From a virus: a stretch of DNA of 33,047 nt. Below are positions 17,947-25,314 of the stretch, piece after piece. Within the stretch, counting starts at the first letter, position 1; each line of letters opens with the position of its first letter. The stretch is taken from the IMG/VR virus record IMGVR_UViG_3300008267_000653, positions 1 through 33,047 of that record. One strand, given 5' to 3'. A model generated the notes under the pieces. It did no database searches, had not been told where the DNA came from, and worked only from the letters and a program-made list of their open reading frames with translations. A program made the position numbers and the translations under genes.

Positions 17947-19008
17947 TTAGAGAACAATTCCTTTTAGCTTTTTCTTGTCAATGGTAGCATTGCGGCTTCC
18001 GATTTGATATGTTGTGAGATTTTGTTCTTGTGGTGCTGATTGAGCTAATGTTGGGTCAAGATACTCATATAGCCAAGAACCAATTGGATTTTTCTTGCAA
18101 GTGAAGATTTTTTCATAACCTAAACTTGAAAGACGATTATTTGCGAGCCATTCGATATATTGATGGACATTGTCTTCATTGAATCCGATTAAGCTGCCTT
18201 TAGAGAACAAATAGCTCGCCCAGTCTTTTTCGCACTGCACTGCTGTTTTATACATTTCATAAACTAGGTCGGTATGTTTTTCGACTGTATCTTGGAATCC
18301 TTCATCAGGATTAGTCTTCCAGTAACGAATGATGTTCTGTGTAATGGCTACATGAAGTGATTCATCCTTATTAATCAGACGAATAATTTTTGCCATTTGA
18401 GGAGCTTTTCCTTGTTTACCAAACCAAAATGAAAAAAGAAAGGATACATGGAAATTCAAGCCTTCTGCAATTTGTGTTGATAAAACAGTTTTGAAAATTT
18501 GTTCATGTATATTCTTATCTTCTACACCTAGTAAATCATCAAATGCTTTGGTAACCTCTGTTGATCTTTTGTTGATCTCTTCATTGGTCACAATGCTATC
18601 GAAGAAGTCTTCTGGTTTCTTGGTAAGGCCCTTAAGAGCATGAGTATATGACTCACTGTGGAGGACCTCACAGAATTGCCAATACGAACATGCTGCTTCT
18701 AATTCTGGTAATGTAATGTATTTAGTAATCTCATTGATACCGCGGCTCAATACAGAATCGGTTGCTGTTTGCCACATAAGATTATTTTCGAAGATCCACT
18801 TTTCAGTGGCTGACATCGTATCAATCTTTGCAGCTTCACCAGAGAAATCAATTTCCTCTGGGTTCCAGAATGCTGATTTTTGTTCTTGATATAAATCATA
18901 GAACTTCTTGTATTTGAACACATCAAATCTTTGAAGATTCAATTCAGGACCAAGAAACATCCTGCGTTGATCTGCTGGTATATTAATTTTATTATAAACA
19001 CTTTTCAT
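17947..19008 (-). CDS. nrdB: Ribonucleotide reductase class Ia small subunit
   Basis: The protein has 353 residues. All dimetal ligands and the radical tyrosine can be placed against E. coli NrdB: D84 (QTATDS), E114 and H117 with Y121 (FCEVLHSESYTH), E182 (IAEGLNFHVSF), E216 and H219 (NKDESLH). The C-terminal tyrosine of the radical path appears as TTYQIG near 332-336. NrdB generates the tyrosyl radical used by NrdA to reduce ribonucleoside diphosphates to deoxy forms. It starts 3 bases after the stop of the nrdA C-terminal gene. No Shine-Dalgarno is seen. Confidence 0.95.
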   Translation of the reverse strand: MKSVYNKINIPADQRRMFLGPELNLQRFDVFKYKKFYDLYQEQKSAFWNPEEIDFSGEAAKIDTMSATEKWIFENNLMWQTATDSVLSRGINEITKYITLPELEAACSYWQFCEVLHSESYTHALKGLTKKPEDFFDSIVTNEEINKRSTEVTKAFDDLLGVEDKNIHEQIFKTVLSTQIAEGLNFHVSFLFSFWFGKQGKAPQMAKIIRLINKDESLHVAITQNIIRYWKTNPDEGFQDTVEKHTDLVYEMYKTAVQCEKDWASYLFSKGSLIGFNEDNVHQYIEWLANNRLSSLGYEKIFTCKKNPIGSWLYEYLDPTLAQSAPQEQNLTTYQIGSRNATIDKKKLKGIVL

Positions 19009-19011
19009 ATT

Positions 19012-19563
19012 TTATAGAGAGCAATTTCCACTAGCACACCCACCTTCTTCAGGTTCTTCTTGAGGTGTATCATTACTTACGTCAGATACAAGGCTGGTGT
19101 CTGATTGAACTTTTTGTTTATTTTTAGCATAATATAGAGTTTTGAGACCATACTTATACGACAGAAGTATATCAGTTGCAACGTCTGTTGTCTCTAATTT
19201 ATTATCTTCATAATTACCATAATTATAATAGTGATTGGTACTAGCAGCCATGCAGAGCCACTTAGTAATAGTCGCTGCACATTTGATAATTCCTAGATTA
19301 GAACAATCATATGCCGACTTATAATATTTTCCATATTTCTTAGCACCTGGTGCAATCCATGCAGCAGATCCCTGGCGATCATCTTTAAATTGGAATAGCT
19401 GAACAATTGGCTCCATTCCATTTGTTGAATTCTGCATTAAGGAACTATTATGTGATACAATTTTGCTTTTCCCTGAGTCGATTACATAAGAATGGACATT
19501 CGGAGATTCCACATCGTATGTTGGGCAAATTTCGTTAGATTTTGTTATTCTTTTGATTTTCAT
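19012..19563 (-). CDS. nrdA: NrdA C-terminal fragment preceded by the C-half of a split intein
   Basis: From ATG 19563 the protein has 183 residues. Residues 1-39 are a split-intein C-half, MKIKRITKSNEICPTYDVES... ending IVSHN, with block F (TYDV...HSYV) and block G (His-Asn, then Ser as +1 residue). Residues 40-183 complete NrdA: SSLMQNSTNGMEP, LKTLYYAKNKQ (the Tyr-Tyr pair of the radical path) and the terminal Cys pair CASGNC that is re-reduced after turnover. Trans-splicing with the partner at 20672-22876 would give a 769-residue NrdA, close to the ~760 usual length. The start lies inside the endonuclease gene (29-base overlap) with no clear ribosome site. A TTG at 19593 is a less likely start. 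Confidence 0.9.
   Translation of the reverse strand: MKIKRITKSNEICPTYDVESPNVHSYVIDSGKSKIVSHNSSLMQNSTNGMEPIVQLFQFKDDRQGSAAWIAPGAKKYGKYYKSAYDCSNLGIIKCAATITKWLCMAASTNHYYNYGNYEDNKLETTDVATDILLSYKYGLKTLYYAKNKQKVQSDTSLVSDVSNDTPQEEPEEGGCASGNCSL
19447..19563 (-). other. Split intein C-half (IntC, 39 residues)
   Basis: It has the typical size of a natural IntC. It ends HN followed by Ser+1 of the C-extein at 19444-19446. It pairs with the 109-residue IntN at 20675-21001. Confidence 0.9.
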
Positions 19564-20623
19564 ATTCGTTATATAGTCTATACAATTCGTCAATACTGAT
19601 ACTTGACCTGCTTTGTTTTGAACAATTTTTTGATCTCTCTAAAATTTCTAAATTAACAACAGACCCAATCACTCTCGGTGATATATCGTTTATATATCCT
19701 TGCTTCTGTGAATATCTATGATCTACATGATATTCCTTACTTCTTTTTTCAAAAAGAGCTTCATTTTCATTGATTGATTGGGACGTCCAAAATCCTACTT
19801 CCATTTTATATTTTTTCCAGTCATCTAATTTGTCAAGGGATAACCACACTCCCTTTTTTTCCATTGTCTCTCTCAATTTATTATTAATTTCTTGATGATG
19901 CGCAAGCCATTCATCACCAAATATGCGTTGGAGATTCGCTGGGTTTCTTGTGTTGTTGAATATCCGCTTGGTGTTTATTTTTTCTAAAATAATATCAATA
20001 TCCTCGTCTGTATATCCTTTGTCGTAATATACCGAACATAGTAGCCCGCACTTTTGAAGATAATATTCACGGGCTAATTTACAGGCTTCCTCCTTGGTAC
20101 AATCTTGTCTTGATAAATAATATTCTTTACACCATTTGGATTTGCGTCGCATGTAATTACTGTATTCACATTTCCATGTATGTGGATATTTTTGTTTATA
20201 CTCATTCAATATATTAACTGAGGATTTCCTGCTTGACAACTGAAATTTTTTAAATAATGCTTCTCCTCTCTCCTTGCCGTGTCTTTCACAAAATCCTTTC
20301 AAAGATGTAGTCTTTTGTGATTTTAAATTAGTTATTTTTAATTCCGCTTCATCTAATGTAATGCCGAATTTGAGAGATGCAGTGAGAGGATCATACATAA
20401 CGGGAATTTTATTCTGAAGGCAATATTTGACTCGGTTGTTCCACTTGTAAAATCCATCTTTTGACCATTTGTCTTTTATCGCCATCGCAAAGAGTTTTAT
20501 TGTTTTACCTTGAAACCCTTCACTATACAGTTCATCTACATCTTTTTTGGCATTTATATTCGTTGAAAATGCATTTAAAAAATCAATAATACTACTCTTT
20601 AGATTAGAACGTTTAGTTGCCAT
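19535..20623 (-). CDS. HNH-type homing endonuclease between the split-intein halves
   Basis: The protein has 362 residues. The C-terminal motif YHVDHRYSQKQG (H299, D301, H302), followed by P-x-VIG-x-VVNLEIL (N324) and a Cys/Ser/Lys-rich tail, is the phage HNH signature. Earlier segments rich in basic and aromatic residues (ERHGKERGEALFKKF, NPANLQRIFGDEW) look like DNA-binding modules. The gene occupies the place where an intein endonuclease domain would normally sit, but as a free-standing cistron. Its product would be expected to cut intein-less nrdA alleles and spread the locus. Start codon ATG 20623 is inside an 18-bp inverted repeat with no Shine-Dalgarno; the 3' end overlaps the IntC start. 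Confidence 0.8.
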   Translation of the reverse strand: MATKRSNLKSSIIDFLNAFSTNINAKKDVDELYSEGFQGKTIKLFAMAIKDKWSKDGFYKWNNRVKYCLQNKIPVMYDPLTASLKFGITLDEAELKITNLKSQKTTSLKGFCERHGKERGEALFKKFQLSSRKSSVNILNEYKQKYPHTWKCEYSNYMRRKSKWCKEYYLSRQDCTKEEACKLAREYYLQKCGLLCSVYYDKGYTDEDIDIILEKINTKRIFNNTRNPANLQRIFGDEWLAHHQEINNKLRETMEKKGVWLSLDKLDDWKKYKMEVGFWTSQSINENEALFEKRSKEYHVDHRYSQKQGYINDISPRVIGSVVNLEILERSKNCSKQSRSSISIDELYRLYNEYENQKNNKI

Positions 20624-20662
20624 AATGCGTATAGATTTACTTATCGCATTATGGCAACTAAA
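20612..20662. repeat. 18-bp perfect inverted repeat over the endonuclease start codon
   Basis: The arms are 20612-20629 (TTTAGTTGCCATAATGCG) and 20645-20662, separated by 15 bases. On the minus-strand transcript the 3' arm contains the endonuclease ATG and its first four codons, so the mRNA should fold it into a stable hairpin. It lies 9 bases past the stop of the nrdA-IntN gene. No T-tract follows, so it is not a standard terminator. Confidence 0.85.
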
Positions 20663-20671
20663 TTAGGCATA

Positions 20672-22876
20672 TTATTCGATTTCCATAATTTCCTCATCAA
20701 CTGAAAGGGCTTCCACAGTCTTCCACCCATCCTTAGTCAAGAATCTATGATCTTTAGTTGCTTTGATAATATCACCATTTTCAAGTTCAATATCAAACAC
20801 TTCGCTAGTGCCATTGTAATAAATTCTATTCGTCTCGACCGGCCCGTCTTTGGTGTCGAGTGTAATCGTTTTATCAGACTCATGCCATCCTTTCATATCA
20901 TGCATTTCAATATTCTTCCACGAAAATCCAAGGTGTTCACAAATTTCATGGAAGTTCATGGACTTGCCATCAACAAAGACTTTGGTATCCCACTTTAGGC
21001 ACTTTTCACAAGGCATCTGCGAACTGACTGTCATATTGCGCATTCCATCTTTACGGATGTTTTCCATTAAAGCATCCCAATCCATAGTAGGTTTGCGAGT
21101 AATAAATTCATCTACATCTTTTTTATACAAATCAAGCTTTGAATACCCATGAGCATATTTGGAAAGATTCCAGTCAGGAGCAGCGCCCTTTTCTTTTGCT
21201 AATAACCAAGATGCTTCCATTAGATAGTACTGTTGTTTCTCCATGAATTCATCAATAGCATTTGGTGCTTCTGATGAGTCATGATTCAACCCCTTCGATG
21301 CTAGCCATCCCGCAAGATTGGTAATACCAATACCAAGAGATCTTTTATTCTTGGTAAATCTTTCAGCAGCAACCGAGAAATATGCTTGATTATCAATCAT
21401 ATCATCAAGCATACGAACGGCTTGATGGCAAACGGCACGATGCTGATTATCATTATGAATATTAAGCATGTTGATTGCTGCCAGCAGACAAGTCCCAATT
21501 TCACCATTAGGATCATCAAGACTTTGTAGTGTCTTAGTTGGCTGCAGAATCTCAACACATAGATTAGTCATATTGACTCTTTCTGTCCATGGTGAATATT
21601 CATTAGCCAAATCAATATTGAGAACATAAATGCGATTAGTTTCAATGCGCTCTTTAATCAGAAGATCAAATATATCATCTGCAGGTACTGACTTCTTGAA
21701 TCGAAGATTAGGATTGTTCTCTGCTTGAATATAAAGCTCGTCAAATCCAGGCAAGCCGAATGATTCAAATAATTCAGGAACTTCATGATATGAGAATAAT
21801 GTAATGTTTTCGCTATTATTCCAACGCTCATAGAAAAGCTTTGAAATACCAATTACATAGTCGAGATGGCGAACCCGATTATATTCAGTGCCACCAACAT
21901 TACGCAGCTGAAGAATAGACTCAATTTCATAATGGAAAATCGGCGCATTGGCAGTACCAGCACCACGACGTGCACCACCTTGTTGCTGTGATTTGATGGC
22001 ATCTTGAAACACCTTTAAATATGGAATAACACCACCATGAACAGTCTCTCCATTCTTTACAGGAGAACCTACAGCACGAATCTTGCCGAAGTCTAATCCA
22101 ATACCATAACCATAGCTAGTAGCCCTTGCCATAACATGAGTCGATGAGAAGATAGAATCTGCTGTATCGTCGACTTGAATGAGGCAACATGATGCACCAG
22201 TCTTAACATTAGTTCTCCATCGTGTGAGCATTGGAGTTGGAATGTTCAAACGTCTTTCTGCAACATCATTATAAAACTGTCGGACGAATTGCAGCTTTCT
22301 CTTTGAATCATAATTGGCATAATGTGTCATACCAATACACATGATAGCAAACTGAGGAGTTTCGTAAATTTTATTATTATGCCGATCTTGAATTAAGCCA
22401 GTCTTAATCAAGTGTTTCATTCCAGCGAAATCAAACATATTTTCATCATGTTCGTGATTGATCCAATTACCAATCTTATTGATTTCTTCTTCTGTATATT
22501 TTTCAAGAAGTTCTTTGGTGTATACACCTTGTTCCACACATTTCTTGATATGGTCATAAAGTTTAGGTGGATTATTTCCGCCCCAGACATCTTTGCGAAG
22601 ACCATAAAGTAGCAATCTAGCAGCTACAATAGAATAATTGGGATTTTCTAAAGAAATAAGATTTTCTGCTGACTTGACTAATGCATCTTGAATTTCTCTT
22701 GTGGTAATTCCATTATAGAAATTGATATTGGCATTCATGAGGATATCCATTGAGGATACTCCTGTAATGCATTTGGTTGCATAATATACCATACTGTTTG
22801 ACTTCTCTGCATCAAACATTTCCATTTCTCCATTACGTTTCTTAACTTGTATATTCATAGTATTTTTTACAGCCAT
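20672..22876 (-). CDS. nrdA: NrdA N-terminal fragment fused to the N-half of a split intein
   Basis: The protein has 734 residues. Residues 1-625 are class Ia NrdA: an ATP-cone-like N-terminus (about 10-100), active-site C230 (GASCCLIQVDD, equivalent to E. coli C225), N438-C440-E442 (TNLCVE) and C463 (GTCLLA). At K625 in MPCEK the sequence switches to a 109-residue intein N-half starting at Cys (CLKWDTKVFVDG, block A), with block B ATKDHRFLTKDGW, and then stops. NrdA is the catalytic subunit reducing NDPs; the final ~144 residues come from 19012-19563 by trans-splicing. CTAAATA lies 10 bases before the ATG. A second ATG at residue 7 is possible. Confidence 0.95.
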   Translation of the reverse strand: MAVKNTMNIQVKKRNGEMEMFDAEKSNSMVYYATKCITGVSSMDILMNANINFYNGITTREIQDALVKSAENLISLENPNYSIVAARLLLYGLRKDVWGGNNPPKLYDHIKKCVEQGVYTKELLEKYTEEEINKIGNWINHEHDENMFDFAGMKHLIKTGLIQDRHNNKIYETPQFAIMCIGMTHYANYDSKRKLQFVRQFYNDVAERRLNIPTPMLTRWRTNVKTGASCCLIQVDDTADSIFSSTHVMARATSYGYGIGLDFGKIRAVGSPVKNGETVHGGVIPYLKVFQDAIKSQQQGGARRGAGTANAPIFHYEIESILQLRNVGGTEYNRVRHLDYVIGISKLFYERWNNSENITLFSYHEVPELFESFGLPGFDELYIQAENNPNLRFKKSVPADDIFDLLIKERIETNRIYVLNIDLANEYSPWTERVNMTNLCVEILQPTKTLQSLDDPNGEIGTCLLAAINMLNIHNDNQHRAVCHQAVRMLDDMIDNQAYFSVAAERFTKNKRSLGIGITNLAGWLASKGLNHDSSEAPNAIDEFMEKQQYYLMEASWLLAKEKGAAPDWNLSKYAHGYSKLDLYKKDVDEFITRKPTMDWDALMENIRKDGMRNMTVSSQMPCEKCLKWDTKVFVDGKSMNFHEICEHLGFSWKNIEMHDMKGWHESDKTITLDTKDGPVETNRIYYNGTSEVFDIELENGDIIKATKDHRFLTKDGWKTVEALSVDEEIMEIE
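20675..21001 (-). other. Split intein N-half (IntN, 109 residues)
   Basis: It begins with nucleophile Cys (codon 20999-21001) directly after MPCEK of NrdA. It contains block A, and block B with T-x-x-H (TKDH). It ends at a natural stop instead of continuing into an endonuclease domain. Confidence 0.9.
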
Positions 22877-22886
22877 ACGTGTTTAG

Positions 22887-22893
22887 TATTTAG
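22887..22893 (-). promoter_or_regulatory. CTAAATA element upstream of nrdA
   Basis: CTAAATA on the minus strand ends 10 bases before the nrdA ATG. It is similar to the elements before the plus-strand virion genes, but with looser spacing. It could be chance in AT-rich DNA. Confidence 0.25.
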
Positions 22894-22928
22894 CAGTTGT
22901 GTGCTAATAAACACTGATTCATTTGACA

Positions 22929-23192
22929 TCAATCGTCTGATTCGGTATACGAAATAGTTTCATCCTCAATCAGATCTGCTTGTATCATTTCAAGCAATTT
23001 CATCTCTGCTGATTCGTGCTTAAAGGCATCTTCAATGGAACCAATTGCAGATTTCATCAAATAAACAAACAGTTGAGAAAATTCTTCTAAACTGACATCC
23101 CGGAAAATTTTAACACCGATTTGGCCTTCGTCATTTTCACCAAGCAAGATTAAAGGAGTATATCCCTTTAGCAATTCATTTTCGTCATTCAT
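22929..23192 (-). CDS. Small acidic protein of unknown function
   Basis: The protein has 87 residues. It is strongly acidic and mostly helical after residue 30 (LEEFSQLFVYLMKSAIGSIEDAF, AEMKLLEMIQADLIEDE). I see no recognised motif or membrane segment. It lies upstream of nrdA on the same strand. A short palindrome (23191-23205) overlaps its start codon. Confidence 0.55.
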   Translation of the reverse strand: MNDENELLKGYTPLILLGENDEGQIGVKIFRDVSLEEFSQLFVYLMKSAIGSIEDAFKHESAEMKLLEMIQADLIEDETISYTESDD

Positions 23193-23205
23193 GATATAAT
23201 ATCAT
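23191..23205. repeat. Short palindrome at a start codon
   Basis: ATGATAT-A-ATATCAT has 7-bp arms around one base and overlaps the ATG region of the gene at 22929-23192. It could be an operator or a weak hairpin. AT-rich palindromes also arise by chance. Confidence 0.35.
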
Positions 23206-23242
23206 GCAGGTCATAAATAGAATCAACGGGTTTATAATGTTA

Positions 23243-23596
23243 TTACATTAATATATCATCTGGTGTTGGATTGTATAAATTTTCCAACATTTGTCTCTCA
23301 GCATAAGCGTCCTTTGCAATTTGATAAATTATTGAAGCAGTCTTCTCAATTCCGCTAATTAGTAATTGGTTTGCAGCTTCATTGACATCCTCTGGGAAAT
23401 CATCCATGTCTTCTTGATTAGCCAGTGCACAATACTTTATCATATTCTGCCCCCAATTCTGGGCTATGGCATCTGCAATGTTTGGAATATCTTTTGCAGG
23501 AAACATTGACAAGTATTTTTTAAACATGTAAAAAATTAAATAACTCTCAAGATCAGTCTTGAACATGTCTTTAAGTTCTTTGTCAATAAGATTCAT
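23243..23596 (-). CDS. Protein of unknown function
   Basis: The protein has 117 residues and is predicted soluble and helical (LESYLIFYMFKKYLSMFPAKDIPNIADAIAQNWGQNM). There is no recognised domain. The ATG overlaps the end of the exonuclease gene by four bases, so the two are probably translated together. Confidence 0.6.
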   Translation of the reverse strand: MNLIDKELKDMFKTDLESYLIFYMFKKYLSMFPAKDIPNIADAIAQNWGQNMIKYCALANQEDMDDFPEDVNEAANQLLISGIEKTASIIYQIAKDAYAERQMLENLYNPTPDDILM

Positions 23597-24132
23597 GGAA
23601 GTTTCAAATTAAAATTCTTAAGAACAGCAATGATGTGTTTCGCTTCATATAGTGCATCAAATAGTGCATGGTGCGATGGATGCTTATCAGGCCTTTCTGG
23701 TTTTAGTTTATTACCTGAATCGAATTGCAGGATTGTACGAGCACATCTTTCTTTATTATATGGCCAGATACTTCTTTGACCACACAGCTTAAAATTGTCT
23801 TCTAAAATAGAACAATCAAAGGTGGGGCCATGTCCCCAGACAAAGCTATTAGGAATTTTTTGAAACCATTCTTGGAATTTGGCTAATGCTTTTTCAAGTG
23901 GTTGTTGATCAGTAATAAGAACCTTTTGAATTGCTTCTGGTTGTGTTTTCCACCAATTCATAGTTCTTTCGTCAGTGCATGCTCCTTTTTGAATGCAGTC
24001 CAATGGATCTACATTGCAATAGAACATATCATAAATACCATCACCGTCAAAACGAACTGCACCAATAGAAAGCAGTGCAGCATTGTGTTGTGTTGATAGA
24101 GTCTCGAGATCAACAATTACATGATTACGCAT
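23593..24132 (-). CDS. 3'-5' exonuclease, DEDDh family (DexA-like)
   Basis: The protein has 179 residues. Exo I is VIVDLETLST (D-x-E near residues 8-10), followed by LLSIGAVRFD. Exo II is VWGHGPTFDCSILEDNF, with Asp near 109. Exo III is HHALFDALYEAKHI, with the DEDDh His and Asp. The order and length fit phage exonucleases such as T4 DexA and the RecE/exonuclease VIII-like group, acting on DNA or RNA 3' ends. It shares a four-base overlap with the following unknown gene. Confidence 0.85.
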   Translation of the reverse strand: MRNHVIVDLETLSTQHNAALLSIGAVRFDGDGIYDMFYCNVDPLDCIQKGACTDERTMNWWKTQPEAIQKVLITDQQPLEKALAKFQEWFQKIPNSFVWGHGPTFDCSILEDNFKLCGQRSIWPYNKERCARTILQFDSGNKLKPERPDKHPSHHALFDALYEAKHIIAVLKNFNLKLP

Positions 24133-24143
24133 ATTAGTATATA

Positions 24144-24371
24144 CTATGATGCTTCTTGAAAATCAAGTTCTTCGCCGTATTTTTGAAGTATAGATTTTCT
24201 TACAAGATCGCCATCTTCATTAAGCGGAACTTTTTTTAATTTCGCCAAAACTACTTCAGCGATAGAATGCTGTACTTTGTAATGAACTGGCTTATTGTTG
24301 TTAATAACTGCGAGTAATAGCGAATGCTCGTCGTCATTAAGAGAATTAATAAAATCAGTGTGGAATGTCAT
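24144..24371 (-). CDS. Small protein of unknown function
   Basis: The protein has 75 residues and appears soluble and helical (NDDEHSLLLAVINNN, SIAEVVLAKLKKV). There is no recognised motif. Its ATG overlaps the upstream membrane-protein gene by four bases. Confidence 0.55.
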   Translation of the reverse strand: MTFHTDFINSLNDDEHSLLLAVINNNKPVHYKVQHSIAEVVLAKLKKVPLNEDGDLVRKSILQKYGEELDFQEAS

Positions 24372-24577
24372 TTATCCTGTGGGAGGTTAGATTTATGTTT
24401 CTCTGCTTTATTCGAAATTTCTTTACAATATTCTTCAATTTGGTGTTGTAGATTATCTTTAAATTTAGACATCGTCGCTGCAAATGCCAGCACAACCATA
24501 ATCACTGCAGCCCAAACAAAGATGTCATAAGCAGAAATATCTGATATCATCATAAAGGTATTTAGGTTGTAGTTCAT
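24368..24577 (-). CDS. Small single-span membrane protein
   Basis: The protein has 69 residues. One hydrophobic segment (AYDIFVWAAVIMVVLAFAATM, about residues 18-38) is followed by a charged, lysine-rich tail (NKAEKHKSNLPQDK). It lies just downstream of the spanin-like genes, but a lysis role is not shown by sequence. Function unknown. Confidence 0.55.
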   Translation of the reverse strand: MNYNLNTFMMISDISAYDIFVWAAVIMVVLAFAATMSKFKDNLQHQIEEYCKEISNKAEKHKSNLPQDK

Positions 24578-24594
24578 ACTTTTTTACTCAATTT

Positions 24595-24846
24595 TTATTT
24601 TGAGTATATTTGTCTTTCAAGAGTGCGGTATCGTTTATCAGAATGCCACGCCTCATTATCAGTCTGCACTTGATAATTGCCTTCCTTTGTGGGTATTACA
24701 GTGCCTTTAATTGGGACTAAAATGGATGGCTGATAAATGTTTAATGGGGTTGCAATGGGAACTGTATTATATACCGGATTTTTAGGTTCAGCAGTTTTGC
24801 ACGATGCCAATCCAATGCAACTGATGATTAAGAGAACATATTTCAT
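24595..24846 (-). CDS. Putative outer-membrane spanin lipoprotein (Rz1-like)
   Basis: The protein has 83 residues. A signal peptide MKYVLLIISCIGLASC ends in a lipobox (LASC, lipidated Cys at 16), followed by a Pro-rich stretch (PKNPVYNTVPIATPLNIYQPS). Small proline-containing lipoproteins directly after a coiled-coil membrane protein are the usual o-spanin arrangement. Its ATG overlaps the upstream gene by four bases. Together with that gene it would link inner and outer membranes and complete lysis. The assignment rests on architecture. Confidence 0.6.
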   Translation of the reverse strand: MKYVLLIISCIGLASCKTAEPKNPVYNTVPIATPLNIYQPSILVPIKGTVIPTKEGNYQVQTDNEAWHSDKRYRTLERQIYSK

Positions 24847-25112
24847 TTGCTTGATGTTGATGATGTTGTAGACGGGGAATAAAATTGCCCCATTTCTTTG
24901 ATGAATTTTTGTTCTGATAGAAGATATGCTGCTACTAAATCAGCTTGATCGGCAGCAGCATTTGTTCCGAGTGATCTCAGCCTTTCAATTTCATCTGCAT
25001 AGGCTTTTTGTTTATCACGAGATTTAGATTGCATCTCGTAATAAAAATATTTGCTTTTCCATTCAAAGAAAAGAATTGCAAATTCGAGGACTCTTTTGAT
25101 AAGGGATATCAT
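24843..25112 (-). CDS. Putative inner-membrane spanin (Rz-like)
   Basis: The protein has 89 residues. A short N-terminal hydrophobic segment (VLEFAILFFEW) is followed by a long charged helix suitable for a coiled coil (MQSKSRDKQKAYADEIERLRSL) and a Ser/Thr tail. The order small holin-like gene, this gene, then a lipoprotein, each overlapping by four bases, mirrors holin-Rz-Rz1 cassettes. The hydrophobic segment is short and contains Glu, so membrane anchoring is not certain. Confidence 0.5.
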   Translation of the reverse strand: MISLIKRVLEFAILFFEWKSKYFYYEMQSKSRDKQKAYADEIERLRSLGTNAAADQADLVAAYLLSEQKFIKEMGQFYSPSTTSSTSSK

Positions 25113-25309
25113 AGTGGCTTGTCTTTGCCAGTATCCTTTGCATATCCAATATTAATAGCAACAAAATCAATCACGCGATAAATTTTGCCAAGAAATGAAT
25201 CTGGATTAGGAGTTGGAATCGCTGCTGCGATTGCTGAAGCGAGAGTAACAAGCGCCGATAGAATCTTGAAATACTCGTTATTGAGAAGTGATGTAATTAG
25301 TGCTTCCAT
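25109..25309 (-). CDS. Small holin-like membrane protein
   Basis: The protein has 66 residues. A hydrophobic stretch FKILSALVTLASAIAAAIPTP (about 14-34) is followed by an amphipathic segment and a charged tail (KDTGKDKP). It overlaps the i-spanin-like gene by four bases and starts a three-gene lysis-like cassette. A CATAAATA element on this strand ends 6 bases before the ATG, overlapping the stop of the previous gene. Holin function is inferred from size and position. Confidence 0.5.
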   Translation of the reverse strand: MEALITSLLNNEYFKILSALVTLASAIAAAIPTPNPDSFLGKIYRVIDFVAINIGYAKDTGKDKPL

Positions 25310-25314
25310 AAAAT

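Noticed and set aside
17947-19008. Apparent loss of a glutamate metal ligand (E204 of E. coli NrdB) in FWFGKQGKAP
   Set aside because: That segment lies after the ligand. The correct equivalent is E182 in IAEGLNFHVSF, which is conserved, so the dimetal site is complete.
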